From Strongylocentrotus droebachiensis (Eukaryota; Echinodermata; Echinoidea; Camarodonta; Strongylocentrotidae), in contig JAVYIG010006808.1 in the NCBI GenBank assembly GCA_035222895.1, forward strand, positions 1 through 64,000: 64,000 bases of DNA, in the 5' to 3' direction. The notes under the pieces are model-generated. The model worked only from the letters and a program-made list of their open reading frames with translations. It was not told where the DNA came from and made no database searches. The first letter of the stretch is position 1; each line of letters starts with the position of its first letter. This document shows positions 1 to 12,300 of this stretch, piece after piece. The translations under genes were made by a program, and so were the position numbers.

Positions 1-389
1 AACGTAAATTCGATCGGGTTCATAGGGTAGACATCGGGCGTTGCCCAGCAGCGGTCAAGAAACAACGTCAGGTCAGAAACCGCGTCTAGGGTCACCCCGA
101 AGTACAGCGTCTCCCCGAGATACACCAACGCCTCTGGGTCGGGTGCCGGCGAGGTGAAGGAGATGTCGGAGTAGCGGTCGAGTGTGAGCGAGAAGTTACC
201 GTAACCAGTCTCGCTGAAGCTCACGATGCCGAGTTTGGGCTTGAAGGAGCTACCGAGTAGACTGCGGCGTTTGATCTCGCAAGTGACGGGGATCTTGAGG
301 CGGAAATCACGCGTGATCAGCGATCCGTTTTCACCCGTCGGTTTGAAGTACGTCACGACGTTGGAGTACTTGATGACATCAGCAGTTTG
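1..389 (-). CDS. Gene A exon 11 (partial): C-terminal half of ZP domain
   Basis: Begins in phase 0 after a CTGAAAG acceptor with QTADVIKYSNVVTYF. It continues with FRLKIPVTCEIKRR, FSETGYGNFSLTLDRY and LTLFLDRCWATPDVYP, and is cut by the window edge. IPVTC and DRCWATP are hallmark ZP-C motifs. As in gene C, this region is one uninterrupted exon, unlike gene B. The rest of ZP-C, the cleavage site and the TM should lie left of position 1. Confidence 0.9.
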
Positions 390-3300
390 CTTTCAGAAAA
401 ATTGGGAAAAGATGACAAAAATATCAAGTTAGATTGAGTTGGCAATAGCCAATAATGTCGATATAGGGCCTTTCAATAATCTGGCAAGGGAACACATGAA
501 ATTGTTTTCGCTCAATAATCTTATCAAAATAATAAGGGAAAACTGCCCCCCCCCCCCCCCCTGCCCTCGGAAACAGGACAGTACATTATTGCGTTGTTCA
601 TGTGCAGCGTTTAGAGTCTAAGTAGTGACGTATCCAGGCCTTGGCTTCAGGAAGGGCAAAACATCTCAACTAAAGCCGGTATTGTCCCCATCCCCGCTTG
701 TCGGTCAAAGAAAATATATACAATTTTATTTGCAGTATAACGTACAACACGCGGGTCGTCCAGATACCAATTAGAAAACAAACCACACCCCCCCCCCTCT
801 CTGATTACTGAAATATGGTAATGTATACGCAACCGTTTCCTACATGTTCTCTGGAATGCAAACGTACTGCTATACTACCATTCCCATCTTCTGCATTTCT
901 CCCTCTGATACCCGCCTCTCCCCCGGCCCCCCCCCCCCACATCACAAGTTGGATGAGATTTTCCTAACATTACAGGGCAGGTTATTAAGAATCCTTTCTT
1001 ACCTCCGACACAGTATCACAGTCGTCATATCTGGTGGTGACGGCTATGCGACTTCCGGTGTAGTCGTACCCGATACAGCTCTGGTCTTCGTAGTGGACGT
1101 CAGTGGCATCACCGTTATTCTCGAGCAGGGCTCGGTCGAGGAGAACCGTCATGGTCGTGCTCTCACAAGATACGCTGGCTCCTGTGGATGATGTTGGTGG
1201 TCATCGGAGAAAATTCAGATTGAAATACAAAATAAAAATTTGAATTTGAATTTAAATTCCAATTACAGCACGGGGGAAAGTACCTCCCCTTCAAACCATC
1301 ACTGCCTTCAGAGATAATGATACGTTTTAGGCGCTTCGATCAAACCTTATCATTCGCCAGTTGATGTCGGAATTGTTTATCTTATTTCTTAATTCTAAAT
1401 CTTCTGATAGTATATCAGAAGTGTAAGTTGAAGCCCCACTGCACTACTTATAGCTCCTTACGCCCTCTATATAGCAAACAATGCCTGATCGGTGACCGCT
1501 GGTCCCCTATGATCCCCTTTTTCTTATGTTAATTGAGAGCTGATTTGATGAGATAACCACCTATCGGTGACCATGGAGGGAGGTCTAATCCCCGCTGGCC
1601 AATCTAGTGCAGAGGGGCTTTAAGGAAATCATCACAATGCACGTGACGAAGATTAATAATATCAATCATTCGTCTTACCTGCAGGGGTGATGGTGGTGGG
1701 GTCTGGTTGTGGATCAACTGGAAGGGGGAAATTGATAAGGCATAAATTAATGAATTGTGTAATAAGTTATTATGATATTCACCCATGTTGACATAATGAA
1801 ATGCGAATAAAGCTTGACATACATGACTAATTAAATGGTCAGTAAGGTTGGAAAGTACATGTATATTCGCTGTACAATCGTAGATGTAAGTAATCTGAAT
1901 CTTCCATTGGGAACTTGTTCATTTACTCATTATTTTCAATACAATACATACTCACTTATACACATAGTCTACTGCCCTTTGTCTTGTCTCTTGGAAGCCC
2001 CCACAAATTTTCTCTCTGCAGGTAGCTTCTCCTTTTTTTTTTACTGTCTAATCCAAGTTTCCTTTTTTTTTTTTTGGGGGGGGGGGGGGTATCTTTTTCC
2101 AATCTAATTACACTGTACAAAGAATCGGGACAGATTTTACCCATTGTAATTTTTTTAAAAGACATGCATGTTTGTTGGCTAAAATTCAACCCAATGTTGG
2201 ATAGAATTTACCCAATGTTGGCTATCATTTTACCCGAAAAAAAGCATGCTTAATTTCAAACCCAATATGATTTAAAAAAAACAAACACTTATTTTAGAGA
2301 ATACTGTAACGGCGACTTATATTGTTCGACAATAGGAAGTAAAAGTCCCAAGATATATTAGCCCCGTTATATGTTGAAGTTTAGTTGTTAGGGATGGCCG
2401 AGATTCAGGGAGAATAACCACTCGAGAGGCAGGAATTACAGTTGAAGAGTTTATTACAGCAAACCCAAACACATTTACAAGGATGGATAAAAGAGAATGT
2501 CTTGCGAATCCAGAGGCAAAATAATGCAGCAGGCATTAGAACAGATAAACTAACATGACTGGAGACCATTTCTGAACTGGTTGGCTCTCTATCCCTTTCG
2601 TAGAGTACTCTCGCTTCAAACACTGTGATGACAGGCTTGTCACACTAACTGACACAATTAACTCTCGACAGCTCACTAGTTTCACTCTTCACTGACAGAT
2701 TCTTCGCTCCTAACTGCCTAAGATACGAATGCAGTCTGTCTTATATACCCTTCGAGAGAGATAGAGAAAGACCAGTCATGTAGGTCACAAGTATCGCGCT
2801 GCGGAGTATTTAGGAGAAGGGCGTCATTGAGCACATAAATAGAGAGCTCAAAGTCATATTGAGAGAGAGGATACAAGGACAGGAGAAAGTCAAGACAAGA
2901 AGCAAGCTGAAAGGGCTGAAGGACAGTGCAAGGTTGAAATGAGAGTTTCGGGCAAACAAGAGCGAAGGGAAAAAGCGAGAGCTCTGAAAGTCAGGCAAAG
3001 TCAAAGTGAGAAGGGACAGAGTGAAAGTTCTGAAAGTGAATACAAGGTCAAAGTGAGAAGGGAGAGAGTGAAAGGTTCTGAAAGTGAATGCAAGGTCAAA
3101 GTGAGGAGAGAATAGAACTCCGCTGTATGCAAAGCAATTGGGATCGAGCTGGCTGGATTTGTAATAGCGTAATTATAGCAAGACATCCTTAACATAGACT
3201 GGTACAATAATCATGGATAGTTGTAAAGTAGACTAAAGCATGGAATAAAATATATACATAATATTACATCAAATATCTTAACCAAACTGCGTGACACTAT

Positions 3301-6300
3301 TCCCCCCTACGGAAGATATCGCTGTCCCCAGCGATGAAAAAGAGAATGAAGGAAAAATAGCAAGAAGAACAGAAGAGAAGGCTAAGAAAGGGATAGAAAA
3401 GAAAAACAAAAGCAACAGTAAGATCATGATAAATCAAGCAAATATCGAAAAACGAATACGCAACATGCACCAGTATAGTAAAATGTAGGATAAATACAAA
3501 TGTCCTTATAGTCGAACTCTAGCAACAGACGCAATGATACAAAAGCATAACTTAACATCTATTGTACAACAAACAAGGCATGGAGAAAGGAAACCAAAGA
3601 GAGACTAAAAGAATGGGGAGAGAAGAGAAGGCAAGGTGATGGTGGCGACAGCGAAAGAGACAAGAGAGAAAGAGATAGAGGGAGAGAGAGAAAAGGGAGA
3701 GAGAGAGGGAGAATCAGGAAAAGAGAGGGAGCGTTGTTTGTCACAAGGAGCCTTATGTACACAACCAACAAGTTCAAGTTTGTTCCCTACCGTATAACAA
3801 TGCAAAGATAGCATGGAAGAAACAGGCAAAATAATTAAGCCAATGGCCTGAGCCTCTAAGAAGATGTATATACATTACCAAAAAAAAAAGACTTACAAAA
3901 CCAAGGAATGTTACCTTTACTCATATATGAACAGTTGCAGGTACACATGTATAATGAATTAAAGATAAACAAAGATACAAAATACTATATGACCTAATCT
4001 TACTATTAAGAATGCATACATACAAATAAATGAGTACATCGTGCGCTATATGGCGCAAAAAAAGAAGAATTGTAATAGGACGTAGCCAATTAAGAAAGGT
4101 AAGAACAGTGAATTTGCGACAAGCAGTATAATTTCATGATAATGTGAAGGAACTTAAAACATACCGAAAACTTCGATTAGTACATTTGCCCGCACATAGA
4201 TGATAGAAAAATGCAAAAGTTAGGGCACACCTTATGTAATTTGGCATAAATTAAATAGCAAATGGTGTAAAACATTGAACATAATAGCATACAATCTGAA
4301 AGAGTACTAAAAGTAAACACAGTGGCAATAACTCCACACATTCACATAATTTTCAAATAGATGATAAGAGAAAAAGACAGAGAGATAGACAGAGAGAGAG
4401 AGGTAGGGAGGTTAGATAGAAGAAACGGAAAGTACAGCAGAAAACAGGCAATGGCAATGTACGAAAAATATAACAATTGAAGAGACAACATAATTAGATC
4501 CAAATAATTATAGAAAGTACGCATGGTAATCATTATGGAGCTCTCATAGTTCCATTAAATATAAAACTGACAGTTCGTCCTAAACAAGTCCTCCGATATA
4601 AGTTAAGGCACTCAATGTCTGCAAAAAGAAATATAGTCTGGGAAAGGTTATTTATCGTGGAGGCCAGCACACCATTTCACAAGGCATTTAGACGGAATCA
4701 ACAAGTTCATGCCTGGAGTATGTCATCTATGGTAATTTAGTATACAAATCTGTCAGGGGCTATAGATCTTCGTGAAGAGCGGCGAGGGGAGAAAGTGTCT
4801 TTCTGGCTAGTCTGGGTACCAGTAGTACAAGTATTAGAAAAAGAAACATTATTACGAACTTTCTTAGATTGTTCCTTTACCCATTGTGGAATGTCATTAG
4901 ATTTGAAGGGTTTAAGACGATCATGATGGAGGACTTTGACTTTTCCCTGTTGTTGCGCTTTAATCTCAAATATTAAGTCACTCATTTTTCTGGTTACCAC
5001 ACATGGACCAACCCAGAAAGCAGACTTCAGTTTTGGGGAAAGTCCCTTCTTTCTAGTTGTGTCTAAATAGTAGACTAAATCCCCTGGTCTGTAGGTGTTT
5101 ACTGATAGTCTCGCATCATAATCTCTCTTCTGTCTCTGAGTTTGTGAGGCCAGATGCTCACGGGTTAAGTTGTATGCTTCCTTCATCGTTGAGACGATGT
5201 TGGCGGCGTATTCATGATAGTCCTGGTCATTGATGTCGGGCTTGTCTACACCAAGTGCTATTTCAATTGGGGTTCTAACCTCACGCCCTAACATGAGAAA
5301 ATTTGGTGACAATCCAGTAGTCTCATGAATAGTGCTTCGATAGGCTGATGTCAAGAGCGACAAATTTAAGTCCCAGTTCTCCTGCTTTTTGTCAACATAA
5401 GCAGACATCATATTAACAAGTGTTTGATTAAATCGTTCAATCATACCGTTGGATGACGGGTGGTATGGTGTAGTCCTTGTTTCCGTTATTTCCAGTAGCT
5501 GGCAAACGTGCTGGAAAAGTTGTGATTCAAATGTTTTGCCTTGGTCTGAATGTATTTCCAACGGTATGCCCCATCTAGCGATAAATTCATTCACCACGAT
5601 GTTGGCGACAGTACGAGCTGTTTGATCAGGAATCCCATAGGCCTCGATCCATTTGGTAAATACATCTCCCACTACCAAAACATAACGGTTACCTTGGTTA
5701 CTGATGGGAAATGGACCCATGATATCGAGAGCGACACGATCCATAGGGAGTCCAGAGTTATATTTACCAAGAGGCCCCTTTGGTTTAGATGTCGGACGCT
5801 TGCGGGCACCACATGTTACACAATTACCAATATAAAGTTTTACAGATTCTCTCATATTTAACCAGTAAAATCGTTGCTGCATTCTACTGAAAGTTTTTTT
5901 TACTCCGAGATGCCCTGATAGCACAGACTTGTGATTAGACTCCAAGATCTGATCACGCAGTGTGAAGGGGACGACGAGTTGTCTAGTAGTAGTTAATTTA
6001 TGATTAGTGACATGCCGTTTGTAAAGAACACCGTCAACCAATTCAAGCTGGGTCCATAAGAGCCATAAATTCCTGACGATTGGGCTTTTGTCATGAACTA
6101 AGGCTCGATTAGGTCTTTCAGGAGACTCCGAAATCCATTTGTAGATTATGCCGACGTCGGGGTCGTCACGTTGCATTGTCAACAAAGTTTCTCGGTCAAA
6201 ATTATCACGCAGGACTTCCCGCTGCCCAGAGTTTCCTCCAGCGATGGCACCTGTGTCCGAGGCGCAGGGCAGGTTATCACTCGCTCTGACATTAACCGAT

Positions 6301-9300
6301 GAATGTTTAGTTCTCGACTTCAATCTCGATGTCGACGCATTTCTCACTACTGAAACTCTAAGTGGGGATGGCCAATTCCCTCTCTTCATTACATCAAATC
6401 CATCTCTCACATAACGTAATCCTCTAAGCTCTAAAACAACAATATATAAGATAAAATCCAAAACAATCCTCGGAAGTCGACAAAACATCTTAACAACGAA
6501 TACGACTATGACTAGTATCATGGTGACGATATTAGAGAGTCGACTTGAATGGCTTGAGTCCTCTGGTTTCAATGGCGGCGTCTGGTCGCTGTAGTCACTT
6601 ACTGATTTCAAGCGTGTTTGCTGCACTCTCATATGGGTAACGGGAACGACATCGTCGTCCTCGTCGAAGAACTGTGACCAGGCCATGTGCCGCTTCACAC
6701 ATGTTGTACATCCACCGCATGGCAATTGTTCAATGATAGTTTCTTTGTCATAACAGTCACATGATTCTGGATCACATGGTATTCGAGACATTGCGTCTGC
6801 ATTACCATGATTCCTGCCAGCACGATGTTCGATGTCAAAGTCGAACTGGCTGAGAATCTCGATCCACCGGGCAAGCTGATCTGTAGGTTCGCGAAATGAC
6901 ATAATCCATCTAAGGGAAGAATGATCTGTGCGCACAAGAAATTTCCTCCCAAGTAGGTAATGTCGAAAATGACGAACAAACGAGACGATTGCCAACAATT
7001 CCCGTCGTGTAGTGCAATATCGGCGTTGAGTTTTGGTCAATGTCCGGCTAGCAAAAGCGACTGGTCTCTCCACTTCTAGTTGGGTGACGTCATCCCACTG
7101 GATTTGAGATAAGACCGCGCCTATTCCCGAAGAAGATGCGTCGGCATCAAGAATGAACATGCCGTGGTCATCGGGGTAGGTCATGACGTTGTCGCTAACC
7201 AGTACGTTTTTCAATTGTTCCAAGGCTGATTTACAGTCGTCATTCCACTCGAATTTACTAGATTTTTCAAGTAGCCTGTTCAAAGGAGCCGCAATTGTCG
7301 AAAATACACGGATGAACCGGCGATAGTAGGAGCACAAACCAAGGAAAAAACGGACATCGCTTATCGATGTCGGTGTCGGCCAGTTCCGCACTTGTTCAAC
7401 TTTTCCCGGGTCAGGCCTGATGCCAGCCGCGCTGACGACATGTCCAAGGTAAGATACTTCAGTTTGGAAGAGATGACACTTACTTGGCTTTAGCTTAAGT
7501 CCTGCTTGTCCAAGGCGCCCGAGAACCTCGTCGAGACGGTTGACGTGCTCCCCAATAGTCGAGCTCATAACAATGATGTCGTCAAGATATAAAATCAAGG
7601 TTCGCCACTGAAGGCCTTTCATGATGAGTTCCATTGCACGCTCGAATGTGCCAGGAGCATTGCATAGTCCAAATGGCATCGTGACATATTCGTAGTGTCC
7701 AGTCCGTGTACTAAATGCTGTTTTGTGACGATCCTCCTCCTTAATGTCTATCTGCCAGTAACCTGACTGTAAGTCTAAAGTTGAGAAGATTTGTGCACCT
7801 CCTAAGCAATCTAGGCAGTCTTCTATGCGAGGTAGTGGATAGGCATCCTTTCTTGTGACGTCATTTAGTTTTCGGTAGTCAACGCAGGGCCGGGTCGTGC
7901 CGTCACGCTTCTTGACATACACAAGCGGGCTCGACCAAGCACTCGTTGATTCCCGAATGATGCCCATTTGAAGTTGTGTCTCGATTATTTTCTCCTCCTC
8001 ATCTATGAATGCTCGAGGTGGGCGACGAGGTCGCTGCTTGATTGGAACTGCATCTCCAGTGTCAATGCTGTGCTGAACAATGGAGGTTCGTCCAATATCA
8101 GTAGAAGAAGATGCAATTGTAGATGAATGTTTATCCAGCAAGGCAAATAACTGATCCTGTGTATGCGGGTCTAATCCTTCACATGATTTCTGATATAATG
8201 TCTGTAAGTCATCTGGCCAGCTCTTTTGCGAAACCTCTTTACTCGAATCAGCCTTTACTGTGCGAATGCTGGGGTTTGAACTCTTGATTACATCATTATT
8301 ACACATATCACATACATCACTGATTAATTCCATTGAACCTATTCGCATTCCAGCATGAAGATTAATTTCTTCACTTGATGTGTTAACGACTCGCACTGGT
8401 ATGTCAATATCATTCCGAGTTACATCGATGAGACATCCCGCGACATGAAGATTCTTTATATTCCACTCATGAGCGGTTTGCTCAATAATAGCACATGCTT
8501 GGGAATCAATATCACAATTGTCTATCTTCCCTGGTACAATGAACTCACATCTGGGCGGCACCACAACATCATATTTCACATAAACTGCACTTCTAATAGA
8601 ATTACAGTCCTGAAGTTCGATTGGAATCAAAATATTATCAATATGAAGCCCACGTCTGGCCTCGAGGGTACAATTAAAATGGTGCATAAAATCAAAACCA
8701 ATCAGACCTTCATCACTTATATCTGCAATGTATGCATTCCATTCAAAATCTTTAGAACCAACATTCACAGTTGCTCCAATAATTCCATGTACATTTAGAA
8801 TTCCTTTATCCGCTGACTGGAGCTGAACATGATCCGACAAGGGGATTAATTTTGGGCGAGTTTCGGTGGGCATTTGTTCATACAGTTTTATCGACATAAC
8901 TGTCACTGCTGCCCCAGAATCGACCAAAAGTTTGCACGAGGCCCCATTCACATTTCCTGTGATATACGCTGTTAGTCCGTTCGATTCATCAATGCGAATT
9001 ATTCTAGGGCCCGATTTAACTCCATGGCCGGCCTCGACCTGGTCGATGAGGTCGGCCCTGTTTAGTTTCCCGAAGTATTGTCCATGGCTGGTTCTGCTGC
9101 CCGTTGTTGCTGCGGTGGTTGCGGCTGGAATGGTACGTGTGGCTGCCATTGCCGGGGTGGTGGGAATTGTTGCTGCGGCGGTTGCGGCTGAAAAGGAAGA
9201 GGTTGCTGCCATTGTGGAGGTGGTGGCGGTTGTTGCGGCACCCAGTTCGGTCGACTGCTAACATACTGGGGTACAGGAATTTGGCCACCATTTTGGGGTG

Positions 9301-12300
9301 GTACACGACAGTTACGGGCAAGATGACCGAGCTTCTGACAATTATAGCAACGAGGTGGTGGTCGATCACGAGGTTGCTGTTCTCTCGGCTGTCTAACTGG
9401 TCGTTCTGGATCATCTCGTGGCGGCTGCTGAAAAAGTTTAGTTAGTTGTTCGATTCGCTCATCAATGGAGATGATGCGGCGCCTTAACTCAATATACTTT
9501 TCATTGTTCACCGCGTCCTCTGACGTCGCTGACACCGATCGGATTTGTCGAGCTCCTCTGCCGGATTCCTCTTGAAGATGGTGAAATCGCTCAGCAATCT
9601 CCCGAGCTTCTTGGAGAGTCGCTGGCTCTCGCATCCCTATAGCCATAGCCATAGAGCTATCACCAAGCCCTCGAAGAAAATGGCGGGTCCCGATCATCTC
9701 CCTTGTTGCAGCATCCGCCGTCGGGTAGCCAAATGTCGTGAGGCGGCGAATATCTGCAGCATAGTCAGCAATTGATTCCCTCTGACCAAGACGGCGTAAT
9801 TCTAGCTGCGACACAAACGTAGAAGGCGTCTTCCGTGCAGCAAAACGATGCTCGAGCGCAGATATCAAATTCCCGAAGTCAGCGATGTCGTCTGGGGCGA
9901 GCTGCTGGAAGACAAAATCGGCTGCATCACCTCGGAGACAGGCGAGAAGGCGAACACGCTGCTCCGACTCCTCCCAGCCACAAGTAGCCGCGAGGTTTCT
10001 GAAAGACGATACAAAACTCTCCCATGATCGTGTTGTACCATTATACGGCTCTTGGGGTGGTAATTGGACTTTCACTCCAGTGTGAATGGACACCTCATTT
10101 TCATCTCTCCATTCAGTATTTTCACTAGCATCATTGTCATTGTCGATATCATTCGGCTCGCCGATTTGTTTCTTTAACTCCCTGATCTCTCTCTCAAGAT
10201 CGGCTTTTCGCTTCCTCGGAGACATTCTATCGTATTTAAAGCACGTGTTAAAGTCTGAATCCCAGTTCTGACACCAGTGTAACGGCGACTTATATTGTTC
10301 GACAATAGGAAGTAAAAGTCCCAAGATATATTAGCCCCGTTATATGTTGAAGTTAAGTTGTTAGGGATGGCCGAGATTCAGGGAGAATAACCACTCGAGA
10401 GGCAGGAATTACAGTTGAAGAGTTTATTACAGCAAACCCGAACACATTTACAAGGATGGATAAAAGAGAATGTCTTGCGAATCACAGAGGCAAAATAATG
10501 CAGCAGGCATTAGAACAGATAAACTAACATGACTGGAGACCATTTCTGAACTGGTTGGCTCTCTATCCCTTTCGTAGAGTACTCTCGCTTCAAACACTGT
10601 GATGACAGGCTTGTCACACTAACTGACACAATTAACTCTCGACAGCTCACTAGTTTCACTCTTCACTGACAGATTCTTCGCTCCTAACTGCCTAAGATAC
10701 GAATGCAGTCTGTCTTATATACCCTTCGAGAGAGATAGAGAAAGACCAGTCATGTAGGTCACAAGTATCGCGCTGCGGAGTATTTAGGAGAAGGGCGTCA
10801 TTGAGCACATAAATAGAGAGCTCAAAGTCATATTGAGAGAGAGGATACAAGGACAGGAGAAAGTCAAGACAAGAAGCAAGCTGAAAGGGCTGAAGGACAG
10901 TGCAAGGTTGAAATGAGAGTTTCGGGCAAACAAGAGCGAAGTGAAAAAGCGAGAGCTCTGAAAGTCAGGCAAAGTCAAAGTGAGAAGGGACAGAGTGAAA
11001 GTTCTGAAAGTGAATACAAGGTCAAAGTGAGAAGGGAGAGAGTGAAAGGTTCTGAAAGTGAATGCAAGGTCAAAGTGAGGAGAGAATAGAACTCCGCTGT
11101 ATGCAAAGCAATTGGGATCGAGCTGGCTGGATTTGTAATAGCGTAATTATAGCAAGACATCCTTAACATAGACTGGTACAATAATCATGGATAGTTGTAA
11201 AGTAGACTAAAGCATGGAATAAAATATATACATAATATTACATCAAATATCTTAACCAAACTTCGTGACACTACGATTAATGAGAACTATAAAATGAATT
11301 GCACATCATTGTGCATTTATCATTATTTTACAGGCCTATGTATCTACCCCTGGTGTGTATACATTTGTTTGTTGACGATTATTTCTGCTCTCAAGCTTTT
11401 ACAAGATTTGAGCATTTACGCACATGATTTTATGCCTTATTTTTTATTAATACATCCTTTTCATATTTTGAACATACCAATGATTGTATTCATTTAACGA
11501 TTTGTTATCTTTCATTATAATTCTTTAGCGCTTTACCTTTTTTTTTCTTTTAGAAATGTAAACAAGTTACTTGATACTGTATTATTTTGTATATACAGTG
11601 CGTCCCAGAAAAAACGAAACCGAGAAGTATCGATGTTTTATCATAACTTAATCACAACCATAATTAATGAATGATACATATTTGGAAAGCTTAGAGTCTC
11701 CTCTTTCAGTTGATGCTACTTAGATGATGCATATATCACGCATGAGTGATTAAAAGCAATTTGAAGGAAGGAAACCAAAAAGACATCTGGCGGGCGGTAT
11801 CTGAATTTCGAAGAAAAATTAACATTTCTAGAAAGTTGAGTTTCTGCCCTTTCATATGACACCTCAATCAGGCAAAATGAGCGAGGAATAACAAAGTTCT
11901 GTTTGTTTAAAGTAGCCCTTACATTTTCATAATTTTAACAAACGAATTCGTTTTCACTGGGTGCCTGCCGTAGCAAAAAGCAGATTTGACAAAAGACTTA
12001 ACTCCGTTTCGTTGACAATCAGCCATGCATGAAGACTCTCGTCTACGGCTGATTGTCAACGAAACGGAGTTAAGTCTTTTGTTAATTTCGTTTATTGATA
12101 CGGCAGGCAGCCAGTGAAAACGAATTCGTTTAATAAAATTATGGAAATGCAAGCACTACTTTAAACAAACAGAACTTTGTCATTCCTCGCTCATTTTTCA
12201 TGATTGAGGTGTCATATGAAAGGGCAGAAACTCAACTTTCTAGAAATTTTAATTTTTCTTCGAAATTCAGATACCGCCCGCCAGATGTCTTTTTGGTTTC

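Larger units (their letters stand above)
2305..11270 (-). mobile_element. Ty3/Gypsy LTR retrotransposon, near-intact, minus strand
   Basis: An 8966-base element with two ~993-base LTRs (2305-3296 and 10278-11270) that differ at only about six positions, so the insertion is recent. In element orientation the order is 5' LTR, primer-binding site, gag, pol (protease, RT, RNase H, integrase), polypurine tract, 3' LTR. The protease-RT-RNaseH-integrase order assigns it to Ty3/Gypsy. There is no env ORF; 3297-4736 is non-coding. It lies in the gene A intron in the same orientation as the gene. Flanks are ATAC and CTAC, so a perfect target-site duplication is not visible. Confidence 0.95.

Noticed and set aside
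3311-4736. Possible envelope gene after Gypsy pol
   Set aside because: Only frames under 80 codons, GA-rich and low-complexity; no signal peptide plus TM arrangement.
9016-9414. Third overlapping frame in the gag/pol junction, with plus-strand frames opposite it
   Set aside because: These are low-complexity shadows of the Pro/Gln-rich gag tail; no domain is recognisable and gag plus pol explain the region.
2300-11275. Clean target-site duplication for the Gypsy element
   Set aside because: Flanks are AATAC on the left and CTACG on the right. A 4-base ATAC/CTAC match with one mismatch is too weak to claim.
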